Assembly: GCA_022791735.1 (NCBI GenBank)
Contig: JAAVZQ010000064.1
Location: 1 to 27,548, forward strand
From: Clostridia bacterium
Lineage (GTDB): Bacteria > Bacillota > Clostridia > TANB77 > CAG-508
Direction: 5' to 3'
Length of the DNA stretch: 27,548 bases
The notes under the pieces were generated by a model. That model worked only from the letters and a program-made list of their open reading frames with translations, made no database searches and was not told where the DNA came from. Both the position numbers and the translations under genes were made by a program. Below, piece after piece: positions 10,696 through 17,916 of the stretch; the first letter of the stretch is position 1, and every line of letters begins with the position of its first letter.

Positions 10696-11214
10696 TTACA
10701 TTGGTGTTCCACATTTTGGGCATACATAAGTATGCTTATCTATATCATATTTTGGTTCTACTTTTTGTCCACAATTTGAATTTGGACAAGTTTTTTCTGA
10801 GAAATTATATTGGTTAGGGCTTACATTTTCTAAACTGTTTCCAATTGTAATTGCGATTTTCCAAAGTCCAAATCCACCAAATACTATTATACATCCTACA
10901 ATAAATGGTACTAACATTTCTTTTACTTTTGCTTGTCCTTCTGCTCCTCCTACCATAAATTGTATTCCTAACATTGTTGCAACAACTACTGCAACAATTA
11001 CTCCTGCTGCTAATAATATATTGTATAAGTAACCTGATAGATCTTCAAGTTTGCTAGGATCTTTAAGCTGTCCTTCTCCTGAGTTTTCTCCAGTTTGTAT
11101 AAAGTCTTTGCCATCTTTTATAATTTGTGACCATCCTTTTACTTCTGTGTTTATACTAAATATTATTGTAAGGAGAATTAATATGAAAATTACTTTTACT
11201 AATACTCTTTTCAT
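10696..11214 (-). CDS. VirB2-like pilin-type protein with C-terminal zinc ribbon
   Basis: A 172-residue protein with a signal-like helix (about 1-26), a charged linker, two membrane helices (about 64-90 and 105-125) joined by a loop (MVGGAEGQAKVKEMLVPF), and a C-terminal zinc ribbon with CPNSNCG and CPKCG (about 142-170). The loop is the most diverged of the four pilin-like genes. It lies 19 bases before the tandem pilin gene, in the same transcript. The zinc ribbon is shared only with its neighbour, so these two may act together as an assembly or regulatory module; that is inference. Confidence 0.72.
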   Translation of the reverse strand: MKRVLVKVIFILILLTIIFSINTEVKGWSQIIKDGKDFIQTGENSGEGQLKDPSKLEDLSGYLYNILLAAGVIVAVVVATMLGIQFMVGGAEGQAKVKEMLVPFIVGCIIVFGGFGLWKIAITIGNSLENVSPNQYNFSEKTCPNSNCGQKVEPKYDIDKHTYVCPKCGTPM

Positions 11215-11290
11215 AACCTATACCTCCTATTTAAACATATTTCTTTAATATTTTCAATAGTTTTTTTATAAATTTTTATTATATATATTT

Positions 11291-11650
11291 CTAGTTAAAT
11301 GCTTGATATATTACATTTGTTAATGCTGCTCCTGCAAAAATTAGTACTGCTCCTAGTACATAAGGCCACATTGACTGTTTGTATTCTGCTTTTTCTTCAA
11401 CACTTCCTAGTAGGTACTTTATACCTATAATTAGTAGCATTATTACTGCTATCGCTTCTCCTACAGTTCTTACTAGCCAGACCACTATATTACCTATTTC
11501 TATTGCTCCGCTGTTATCATCACTACTTTGTTTATATGCATCTGGATTTTGCAATATATCTAATCCTGTTGCATTTGATTTGCATACAAAACAAGATAAT
11601 ATTAAACTTAAGCAAAGTATTGACATTATTACTAAAATATATTTTCTCAT
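11291..11650 (-). CDS. VirB2/TrbC-like pilin-type T4SS protein (first of four)
   Basis: A 119-residue protein with a signal peptide (about 1-27), a short polar linker and two membrane helices separated by the family loop (LLGSVEEKAEYKQSMWPYV). It is the promoter-proximal gene of the pilin cluster, with a strong promoter 40 bases upstream (11718-11690) and a GGTGAAG ribosome site. There is no in-phase CGG (AGC GGA at about 11509 is out of phase). It is a likely pilus or channel subunit by family topology. Confidence 0.75.
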   Translation of the reverse strand: MRKYILVIMSILCLSLILSCFVCKSNATGLDILQNPDAYKQSSDDNSGAIEIGNIVVWLVRTVGEAIAVIMLLIIGIKYLLGSVEEKAEYKQSMWPYVLGAVLIFAGAALTNVIYQAFN

Positions 11651-11689
11651 CTGGCTTCACCTCTTTTTTTCACATATTTAACTAATTTT

Positions 11690-11718
11690 ATTATACATTA
11701 TTTCTTGAAATTTTGCAA
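11690..11718 (-). promoter_or_regulatory. SigA-type promoter of the pilin/T4SS operon
   Basis: Minus strand TTGCAA, 17-base spacer, TATAAT, located 40 bases upstream of the first pilin ATG. Confidence 0.75.
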
Positions 11719-11737
11719 ATTATTTTTGCAATTTTGT

Positions 11738-11759
11738 CAAAAAAAAGACATATTTGTCT
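11738..11759 (-). terminator. Intrinsic terminator of the 11782-12309 gene
   Basis: Minus strand AGACA, loop AATA, TGTCT, then a run of T residues. It lies just after the stop of the upstream gene and before the pilin promoter. Confidence 0.65.
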
Positions 11760-11781
11760 AAAAATACGCCTTTTTATTATT

Positions 11782-12309
11782 CTATGCTCTTTTTCTAATG
11801 TATCCTTCATACATTTCTTCTATTTCATGTATACCTGATGTATTCAGTATTTTATCATGTTCATCCAATATCTCGGTTAGGTTTTGGTTAAATTCCATTA
11901 ATTCATAACAATTAATTATTTTTATTTCTTTCTTTTCTAACTTTTTTTCTGTTTTTTTTATCCATTTGTCTATGTTTTTTCCTATGCACTCTATTTTGTC
12001 TTTGCTACCTTCTACTATTATTGTTATTTTTTTATGAAATTTCGTAATTTTTTCCATGTATTTCTTTATGTCTCCATATTTTATTATATTTTTATTTTCC
12101 CAACCTATTTTTTCTATCTCTTCTCTCTTTCTTTCACTTATTTTTGTTCTTTCTAATATTTCTTTCATGTTGTACGATATATTTTTTTCTAATATTGTGT
12201 TTAGGTGTTCCTCTCTTTCTTCGGCTTTTTCTACGTATGGAAGTATCATTGCTGTTAAATGCCAATCGCTCACATAAAAACTGCAAATTTTTAGATAATT
12301 ATTTTCCAT
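11782..12309 (-). CDS. Hypothetical charged protein
   Basis: About 175 residues and highly charged (Lys/Glu), with likely helical and coiled segments around residues 20-140. I do not recognise a family. The N-terminus (MENNYLKICSFYVSDWHL) is hydrophobic to aromatic, but no membrane helix or signal is evident. The ATG at 12309 is preferred over the GTG at 12321 because an AAAGGTGG site lies about ten bases upstream of it. It is transcribed toward the T4SS locus but has its own terminator, so it is probably not part of that operon. There is no in-phase CGG. Confidence 0.6.
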   Translation of the reverse strand: MENNYLKICSFYVSDWHLTAMILPYVEKAEEREEHLNTILEKNISYNMKEILERTKISERKREEIEKIGWENKNIIKYGDIKKYMEKITKFHKKITIIVEGSKDKIECIGKNIDKWIKKTEKKLEKKEIKIINCYELMEFNQNLTEILDEHDKILNTSGIHEIEEMYEGYIRKRA

Positions 12310-12562
12310 TTGTTTACCCACCTTTTAACTTTTGTTTCCCAAATTTTACCATTTTATTTTGTCTCTGTCAACCCGTTTTTCCGTAAATCATACAACCTTT
12401 TTCGACATTTATATTTTATTCATTTTGTATCTGTGTTCTTTTTTCCTATTTAATAAATTTATGCTTTTACTGTATATTTTTTCTTTTTATGTTAATACTT
12501 TTAATAAAGAAAAATGAATAAATTGCTTTTTTACATATTAAAAGCAGTTCTTGGAGGTAAAT

Positions 12563-13199
12563 ATGAATTTATTTAAACGTTGTATGATTATATTATTACT
12601 ATTTATATCTTATACATGTATATGTGCAATCTCTTATGCAAATACAGTATCTTCTGATTTGGCTGAAAGTGTTTTTAGGCTTCATATTATTGCAAATAGT
12701 GATACTAAAGAAGACCAAGATTTGAAACTTTTAGTTCGTGATAATGTGATTTCCTATATGAAAGAAATTGCATCTGATGTTTCTTCTAAAGAAGAAGCAA
12801 TTAACATAGTAAATGCTCATTTAGATGACTTTCAAAAAATAGCTCGTGAAACTATTGTATCTCAAGGCTATGATTATGATGTTTCTTTAGAGATTGGAAA
12901 GTTTGACTTCCCTACTAAAGTATATGGTGATATTTCGCTTCCTTCTGGTATGTATGATGCTCTTAGAATTAGAATTCGGTGAAAGTGCTGGGCATAATTG
13001 GTGGTGTGTAATGTTTCCAACTCTTTGTTTTGTAGATGTAAGTTCTGGTCATCTTGACGATACATCAAAAGGAGTTTTAGAAAGTAGTTTAAGTGATGAA
13101 GAATTTAGCTTAATTTCTGAAGACAATTCTTTCTTTAATTTAAAATTTAAGATTGTAGAGTTTTTTGAGGATATAAAGATTTCTCTTGCTAACAAATAA
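12563..13199 (+). CDS. spoIIR: Stage II sporulation protein R; one CGGT site
   Basis: A 211-residue secreted signalling protein. In spore formers SpoIIR is made in the forespore and activates processing of pro-SigmaE in the mother cell by SpoIIGA. A signal peptide covers about residues 1-30; the family's FRLHIIANSDTKEDQ and, near the middle, NWWCVMFPTLCFVD are both present. The second motif is in another frame under triplet reading: ATT|CGG|TGA would stop the protein at residue 139. Reading CGGT (12977-12980) as Gly139 gives RIGESAGHNWW, as expected for the family, and runs to the stop at 13199. The ATG at 12563 follows TTGGAGG. A long hairpin (13233-13285) follows. This gene places the organism among endospore formers. 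Confidence 0.95.
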
Positions 13200-13232
13200 C
13201 TTAGCTGATATTAGAATGTGTTAATCAAAAAT

Positions 13233-13285
13233 AGAAATAATAGGAGTATATCATAATTTAAAGTTTGCGATATACTCTTATTTCT
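13233..13285 (+). terminator. Long hairpin after spoIIR
   Basis: AGAAATAA and GAGTATATC (separated by TAG) pair with GATATACTC and TTATTTCT across a 16-base loop. That is 17 pairs with a 3-base bulge, and it probably ends spoIIR transcription. Confidence 0.6.
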
Positions 13286-13327
13286 TACTAAATTTAAAGT
13301 AAGCAGTAATTTGCCACTATGATTATA

Positions 13328-13374
13328 ACATATTAAGATAGATAATTTTCAATGAATTACCTATCTTAATATGT
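13328..13374. repeat. 14-bp perfect inverted repeat
   Basis: ACATATTAAGATAG pairs with CTATCTTAATATGT across a 19-base loop, in the gap between spoIIR and the anti-sigma remnant. It may be a second terminator. The bases from 13380 to 13500 hold only a short minus-strand coding-like fragment (FEGKHSGHGMQNDDKVFEQY), which looks like the degraded end of another gene. Confidence 0.5.
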
Positions 13375-13501
13375 TTCTAATTTTATTTTTGAATTTGCAT
13401 ATATTTCTCTAAATACTAATCTACTGTTTTCATATATTGTTCAAATACTTTATCATCGTTTTGCATACCATGTCCTGAATGTTTACCTTCAAACTTTCTA
13501 T

Positions 13502-14390
13502 TTAATTATTTTGTGTTGGTATTTTAGGTTTCTTTACATCTTCGTCAGTAACTGTTCCAAATTCATAATAATAATCTGATACTATGTTATATTCATTGTT
13601 TACTGATTTAATTGTCATTCCTGTTTCTTTATCTACAAATTGCTCTGAATTCTCAATTCTTATTACATAACATTCTTTTCCTTCTAAGTTAGTTTCATAG
13701 ATATCTGCAAATAAAAGATATTTAAAGTATTCGTATAAAAATCCATCGCCTAATGACGGAACTTGTCTTAGTAATCCCCTTGCATATTCGTGTTTGTTAT
13801 TATTTCTTTATCACCCTTAGAATTCTCCTTAAAAGATAAATTTTCTTTTCCATCACTATAATACGTTTCTTTCGTATATACTCCTTTTTCATATATATCA
13901 CTGTTTTCAAACGTTACTAATGTTTTGCCATCTTTACAATATCTTTCAATAAGTATTACTCTACCATTACTATATATTGATATATTTTTAGAGTAGTAAT
14001 TATTTAAATCATTTTGTATCCATGCTCTTTCTCCTATTTGTATTTGTTCATAATTATCTTTATCATATACTTCAGTAGACGTATTAAATAATTTTGCTAA
14101 TATAATTGCCTTTCTTCCAACTATTATTAAAAATATAGCTATAATTATCATTAAAATATTTCTTAATATTTTTAATTTTGTTTTAAATTTCTTCATATAT
14201 TTTATTTCTTTTTTGTATCAATTGAATTTACTTTTAATTCTTGTTTCATTGCCAAATAAGTCTTGTTACATTCTTCACAATTCGCAATGTGTTCTTCTAT
14301 GAATTTATTTGTTTCTTCATTTGTAATTTTTTCTAAGTAATTTGGCAATAGGTCTTGTACTATTTTACATTCTTTTTTCATTTTCTTCAC
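13502..14390 (-). pseudogene. Anti-sigma factor-like gene (zinc-finger, membrane), with two non-CGG frameshifts
   Basis: Three consecutive segments in different frames look like one gene. Segment 1 (14390-14202) is a zf-HC2 anti-sigma zinc finger: ECKIVQDLLPNYLEK, then HIANCEECNKTY. Segment 2 (14196-13768) has a membrane helix and an extracytoplasmic region. Segment 3 (to 13502) continues as EYARGLLRQVPSLGDGFLYE in another frame. The first break sits at the classic -1 heptamer A AAA AAG (about 14211); shifting back gives KKEIKYMKKF without interruption. The second, near 13800, also needs a -1 correction but has no slippery motif. Neither involves CGG, so they differ from every other break in the window. 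Ordinary decay is likeliest; a homopolymer base-call error or programmed -1 shift at the first site is possible. Confidence 0.65.
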
Positions 14391-14655
14391 TCTCCTTCAT
14401 CTTTTCTTTGCCTCTATAAAAATTCACTCTTGCCCACACTTCACTTTTTCCCATTATTTCGCCTATCTCTTTAAAGCTTAAATTTGCAAATAATCTTAAA
14501 TAAAATATCTCTTTTATTTGGCTATCTAAATTGTATATTTTCTTATGTAATTCCACTTTATCTTGTTCGAGAAGGAATTTATCTTCTATGTTGTATTTCA
14601 TATCTGCTAAATCTTTTTCATCGTCTGTTAAAACAATTCTTTTGTTCTTTTTCAA
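14365..14655 (-). pseudogene. ECF-like sigma factor, region 4 only (5' truncated?)
   Basis: A 96-residue ORF containing sigma region 4 with its helix-turn-helix (LSFKEIGEIMGKSEVWARVNFYRG, about residues 58-81). Region 2 is absent. The frame stays open for about 20 codons upstream of the TTG at 14655 (RGREIAKNLWFNELKK reads like sigma sequence) back to an in-frame TAG, with no ATG, GTG or TTG. The gene therefore appears to have lost its 5' end or to use a rare start. Its 3' end overlaps the anti-sigma gene, the usual sigma/anti-sigma order, and both partners look damaged. Confidence 0.6.
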
Positions 14656-14767
14656 TTCATTAAACCATAAATTCTTTGCAATTTCCCTCCCTCTTTCTTT
14701 TGTTATATAATGTATGACAATCTATTTTTCAATTTGTTACAGTTTTCAGCAAATTTTTATAAGAAAA

Positions 14768-14892
14768 TTGTGCGTTAGCGAAATCAAAAATTTTGAGGCG
14801 CACACATGTGCAAAATCGCTTCGCGATTATTGCACTGCCCAAGGTAAATTAACCTTGTTGAATAGCAAAAATCTGTGATTTTTCCTATTCAA
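14768..14892. repeat. Chain of hairpins in a 320-base intergenic gap
   Basis: No ORF is supported between 14656 and 14977. In order: TGTGCG...CGCACA (14768-14804), GTGCAAAATCGC/GCGATTATTGCAC (about 14807-14834), AAGGT/ACCTT (about 14841-14856), and TTGAATAGCAAAAATC/GATTTTTCCTATTCAA (14858-14892). Such a string of adjacent stems suggests a structured RNA or a degenerate mobile hairpin element. Confidence 0.5.
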
Positions 14893-14919
14893 TAAAAAAA
14901 GCAGATATTTTGTATCTGC
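14893..14919 (-). terminator. Intrinsic terminator of the alcohol dehydrogenase gene
   Basis: Minus strand GCAGATA, loop CAAAA, TATCTGC, followed by a run of seven T residues, about 60 bases after the stop codon. Confidence 0.8.
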
Positions 14920-14926
14920 CCAGAGT

Positions 14927-14968
14927 ATAGACAATTTTATACATAGCAAAATGTATAAAATTGTCTAT
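14927..14968. repeat. 18-bp perfect inverted repeat
   Basis: ATAGACAATTTTATACAT pairs perfectly with ATGTATAAAATTGTCTAT around a six-base loop, ten bases after the dehydrogenase stop codon. It sits upstream of the canonical terminator and may protect the mRNA end. Confidence 0.6.
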
Positions 14969-14977
14969 TTGTTTCTA

Positions 14978-16150
14978 TTATAAACATTCCTTAAAAATTT
15001 CCATTATATCTTCTTTATCAATATCCATAAAGCCTTCTACAATACCATTGCTACATATACGATTTGCCATTTCTTCGAAATGTCTTTCATCAACATTCAA
15101 GTCAGATAAATTATTTGTTAATTCTAAATCTTTATAAAGCAATTTTTCTAAACATTCTATTGATTTTTCTGCAACTTCCATCTTCGGTAAATTGGCATCT
15201 ATATTCCACACATTCACACCGAATTGATAGTATCTATCTACAGTATTTTCATTTAACATATATCTTAAATATCGTGGAGTTAAAATAGCCAATCCTAATC
15301 CGTGTGTAATATCATAAAAAGCCGATAATTGATGTTCCAATAGATGACAAACCCATATATTAGGTTGCCTATCCATTCTAGCAAATCCATTTATTGCCCA
15401 AGATGAAGCCCACATTAAATTTGCTCTTGCTTCGTAGTTTTTAGGATCAGTGTAAGCAATTTTAGAATATTTTATTACAGTTTTCATTAGTCCTTCCATC
15501 ACAGTATCTAACATATATAATCCATTATTTCTTGAAAAGTATGTTTCTAATATATGTGATAAAATATCACAACTTCCACAAGCAGTTTGGTATTTATTTA
15601 CAGAATATGTAATTGTTGGGTCTAAAAAAGATACCTTTGGCAGAGTTAATGGACTTTTTACCCCCTTTTTCTCATTTGTTTCTATATTTGAAATAATGGA
15701 ATTTGTATTCATCTCAGATCCAGTTGCCGATAAGGTTAATATAGTAATTATAGGTAGTGCTTTTTGTATTTCAGCTTTTTTTGTTAGGAAATCCCATATA
15801 TCTCCATCATAATATCTGCCTGCTGCTATGATTTTGCAACTGTCTATTACACTTCCACCACCAACACCTAAAATAACATCTATATCTTTTTCTTTACAAA
15901 TACTAGCAGCTTTGTTTATTGAAGTATGTCTTGGATTAGGCTCTATTCCAAAAAATTCATATATTTCTATATTAAAATTTTGAAGTTCTTTTATAATTTC
16001 TTGATAAAGTCCTATTTTCTTTATAGTTCCTCCTCCATAAACTAGCAATACTTTATTACCATATTTTTTTATTTCTTGACTTAAGTTTCCCTGTAACTGA
16101 TTTTCTCCAAAATATACTTTTGTTGGAATATTATAAATAAAATTATTCAT
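14978..16150 (-). CDS. Iron-containing alcohol dehydrogenase (butanol dehydrogenase type)
   Basis: A 390-residue group III, iron-dependent alcohol dehydrogenase that reduces aldehydes to alcohols with NAD(P)H, probably in fermentation. The Rossmann part has VYGGGTIKK (about 38-46) and the GGGSVID nucleotide-binding motif (about 97-103). Metal-ligand histidines lie in ILSHILE and HLLEHQLSAFYDITHG, as in BdhA/YugJ-like enzymes. The length is normal for the family. The gene is complete in triplets with no in-phase CGG: out-of-phase CGGs here fall as TTC GGT, CAC GGA and TCG GCT and are read normally, making it a useful internal control. It is monocistronic, with its own terminator. Confidence 0.92.
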   Translation of the reverse strand: MNNFIYNIPTKVYFGENQLQGNLSQEIKKYGNKVLLVYGGGTIKKIGLYQEIIKELQNFNIEIYEFFGIEPNPRHTSINKAASICKEKDIDVILGVGGGSVIDSCKIIAAGRYYDGDIWDFLTKKAEIQKALPIITILTLSATGSEMNTNSIISNIETNEKKGVKSPLTLPKVSFLDPTITYSVNKYQTACGSCDILSHILETYFSRNNGLYMLDTVMEGLMKTVIKYSKIAYTDPKNYEARANLMWASSWAINGFARMDRQPNIWVCHLLEHQLSAFYDITHGLGLAILTPRYLRYMLNENTVDRYYQFGVNVWNIDANLPKMEVAEKSIECLEKLLYKDLELTNNLSDLNVDERHFEEMANRICSNGIVEGFMDIDKEDIMEIFKECL

Positions 16151-16515
16151 TTTTCTCTACCTTTCTTTTAAATTCACTGCATATTCAATAAGTGCTTCTG
16201 ATAAATATTGTTTTGGTTTTATAATAATTTTTCTATATTATATACTTGTTCTGTATACAATCCCTGTTCTGTTTGTACACAAATTTTATTCATATTATAA
16301 CATACTTCTTTTACAAAATATATAAAATAAGCAAATTTCATACTAATATCTCATTTGAAATTTAAATAAAATTAAAAAACTTATCAAAAACTTTCCTACT
16401 TTTTGATAATGAATGATATATACCTACTAGAGAGAAAAAATTTAAATTATAAGAACCTCACCCACCTGCACACTTAAAAATTGTGAGTACCCAAGAAACA
16501 TTTTTATTGCATAAT
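16151..16515. other. Intergenic region upstream of the dehydrogenase; no intact gene
   Basis: On the minus strand two short coding-like fragments in different frames (NKICVQTEQGLYTEQVYNIE and KPKQYLSEALIEYAVNLKER) precede the dehydrogenase start and may be a degraded gene or leader. A TATAAT lies near 16303 (minus) without a clear -35. A minus-strand terminator-like hairpin occupies 16374-16409. I see nothing else here. Confidence 0.4.
16374..16409 (-). terminator. Terminator-like hairpin
   Basis: Minus strand TTATCAAAAA, loop GTAGGAAAG, TTTTTGATAA, then GTTTTTTAATTTT. It is a second stop downstream of tRNA-Arg. Confidence 0.55.
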
Positions 16516-16540
16516 AAAAACTCCCAAGTTAGCTTGAGAG
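16516..16540 (-). terminator. Intrinsic terminator of tRNA-Arg
   Basis: Minus strand CTCTCAAG, loop CTAA, CTTGGGAG, then TTTTT, two bases after the CCA end of the tRNA. Confidence 0.8.
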
Positions 16541-16542
16541 TA

Positions 16543-16619
16543 TGGTGCAGCAGGAGGAATTCGAATCCCCGACCTCTCGGTTCGTAGCCGAGTGCTCTAT
16601 CCAGCTAAGCTACTGCTGC
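16543..16619 (-). tRNA. tRNA-Arg (anticodon ACG)
   Basis: A 77-base cloverleaf with encoded CCA. Acceptor GCAGCAG/CTGCTGC; anticodon stem CTCGG/CCGAG around the seven-base loop CTACGAA; T loop TTCGAAT. With A34 edited to inosine this tRNA reads CGU, CGC and CGA but not CGG, so CGG would need a separate CCG tRNA. That matters because CGG never appears as an arginine codon in this window. Confidence 0.96.
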
Positions 16620-16627
16620 ATGTTTTT

Positions 16628-16656
16628 ATTATAATATCTTTTTTCGAAAATTTCAA
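16628..16656 (-). promoter_or_regulatory. Promoter of tRNA-Arg
   Basis: Minus strand TTGAAA, 17-base spacer, TATAAT, about 8 bases upstream of the mature tRNA. Confidence 0.8.
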
Positions 16657-16675
16657 TAGAAATATTAAAAAAGTA

Positions 16676-16704
16676 TTGCTTTTTTTCTAATTTTATATTA
16701 TAAT
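16676..16704 (+). promoter_or_regulatory. Promoter of tRNA-Pro
   Basis: TTGCTT, 17-base spacer, TATAAT, about 18 bases upstream of the tRNA. It is divergent from the tRNA-Arg promoter. Confidence 0.8.
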
Positions 16705-16722
16705 ATGTAATTGTTAATAGTT

Positions 16723-16798
16723 CGGGGCGTAGCGCAGTTGGTAGCGCACGTGGTTTGGGACCATGGGGTCGCAGGTTCGAATCCTGTCGCCCCGACCA
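16723..16798 (+). tRNA. tRNA-Pro (anticodon TGG)
   Basis: A 76-base cloverleaf with encoded CCA. Acceptor CGGGGCG/CGCCCCG; anticodon stem CGTGG/CCATG with loop TTTGGGA; T loop TTCGAAT. It is a normal seven-base-loop tRNA. Confidence 0.96.
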
Positions 16799-16813
16799 TT
16801 GATTTTAAAACTT

Positions 16814-16858
16814 AAAAGCAAAACGGATAGAAACACTGTTTCCATCCGTTTTGCTTTT
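16814..16858. terminator. Long perfect hairpin, bidirectional terminator
   Basis: AAAAGCAAAACGGAT pairs with ATCCGTTTTGCTTTT, with an inner GAAACA/TGTTTC stem. It lies between tRNA-Pro and the converging small gene and can end transcription in both directions. Confidence 0.75.
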
Positions 16859-16867
16859 AGAGATATT

Positions 16868-17108
16868 TTATTCTGCTTTCACAGAAATCTTGATTTCTAT
16901 GTAAGATGTTTCATCATAGGAAGCTGCTTTGTGCAATATCCTCAAGTCAGGATATTGCTTAAAGTAGCTCTCCAATTCATCGCCAAGTTCCTGCCTGATT
17001 TTTTCATTTCTTGTAAGTTCGGTGTTCCATTCTGCTCTGCCAGCTTCTTCCGTGATGTAACCCATCGTCCAATTGCCACTGTCAGTTCCGCATTTTCCAT
17101 GCTTTCAT
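16868..17108 (-). CDS. Small soluble protein of unknown function, GC-richer; one probable CGGA site
   Basis: About 79 residues, with a charged body (NTELTRNEKIRQELGDEL) and no membrane segment. I do not recognise a family. Codon use and GC content are higher than the surroundings, suggesting recent transfer, and it lies next to a tRNA. Triplet reading from 17108 stops after seven codons (ATG|CGG|AAC|TGA); reading CGGA (17090-17087) as Gly links ATG-AAA-GCA-TGG-AAA-ATG to the long frame. The start is uncertain: AGGAGG is only one base before 17108, and is better spaced for an ATG at 17101 in a different, 52-codon frame. A start at 17065 (MGYITEE) needs no recoding but has no ribosome site. This is the weakest of the 27 sites. 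Confidence 0.5.
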
Positions 17109-17195
17109 ACCTCCTTTTAGCTAATAGCTAAATTTTTTATTGCAAATAAATTTGCATAGTATGATTTTATCATAATTTACATAAACTTGTAAGCT

Positions 17196-17816
17196 TTACT
17201 GTTTCATATATTCTTTTACTTTATTTGTAAATTCTTTCATTCTATCATCTTTTAAAATGTTGTGCGGACAATCTTTGCCCGAGAAATCATGATGTGTTTT
17301 TATGCTTTTTATTGGCAAGTCATATTCTTTAAGCAAATATGCAACCAATTTTGCTCCATTATCAAAGGTCTTCTCAAAATTCCCATCTTCATTCACACAA
17401 AGTTCTATTCCTACTCCATATTGGTTTCCATCTTGTGTTGCAGCATGATGTGCTATTTCGTTATCTGGTATATGATGATATATTTCTTTATCATCTACTG
17501 TATAGTGCCAAGATGTTGAGGTTTTATTATTCTTGCTCAAAAACTCTGAGTGATTTTTTGCAGTGCTACCTATTGCTGTATTGTCTGTTTCATGTATAAC
17601 AAGATATTTTATTTTTCTCTTCTTCCCGCTTCTTGCTTCTGTATGATTTTCTATTATCTCAGTATTTACCTTTACTCCATATACTTCTTCTGGAAATACT
17701 CCTTCTTTATCATACACCCTTTCACTAAAGTATAATTTTATGCTCACAAATGCAATTACTCCCATTGCTAAAAGTAGAAATATTCTTTTAAAATTGATTT
17801 TTCTTTTCTTTTTCAT
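17196..17816 (-). CDS. N-acetylmuramoyl-L-alanine amidase (amidase_2/PGRP fold), membrane-anchored
   Basis: About 206 residues. A short basic N-terminus and one membrane helix (about 12-32) anchor an extracellular zinc amidase that cuts the bond between MurNAc and L-Ala in peptidoglycan. Zinc-ligand histidines are visible in YLVIHET, WHYTVDD and KTHHDFSGKDCPH; the last is the classic motif with the catalytic-side Lys and Cys-Pro-His. The ATG at 17816 is chosen because GAGGG lies about 11 bases upstream; an ATG seven codons earlier (17837) is possible. It is complete in triplets with no in-phase CGG (TCG GGC and AGC GGG are out of phase). Confidence 0.9.
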   Translation of the reverse strand: MKKKRKINFKRIFLLLAMGVIAFVSIKLYFSERVYDKEGVFPEEVYGVKVNTEIIENHTEARSGKKRKIKYLVIHETDNTAIGSTAKNHSEFLSKNNKTSTSWHYTVDDKEIYHHIPDNEIAHHAATQDGNQYGVGIELCVNEDGNFEKTFDNGAKLVAYLLKEYDLPIKSIKTHHDFSGKDCPHNILKDDRMKEFTNKVKEYMKQ

Positions 17817-17916
17817 TTTAATAAATCCCTCTTTCATATATAGTATAAAGATTTATCTTTGAAAAATAAAGTGGTTTCATAAAATTATAATAAATTAATA
17901 ATAAAACCTTAAGATT

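Noticed and set aside
13502..14390. Counting the anti-sigma breaks as part of the CGGN system
   Set aside because: They need -1 corrections and contain no CGG.
16723..16798. tRNA-Pro as an attachment site for an integrated element
   Set aside because: I found no repeated tRNA 3' end and no integrase in the window.
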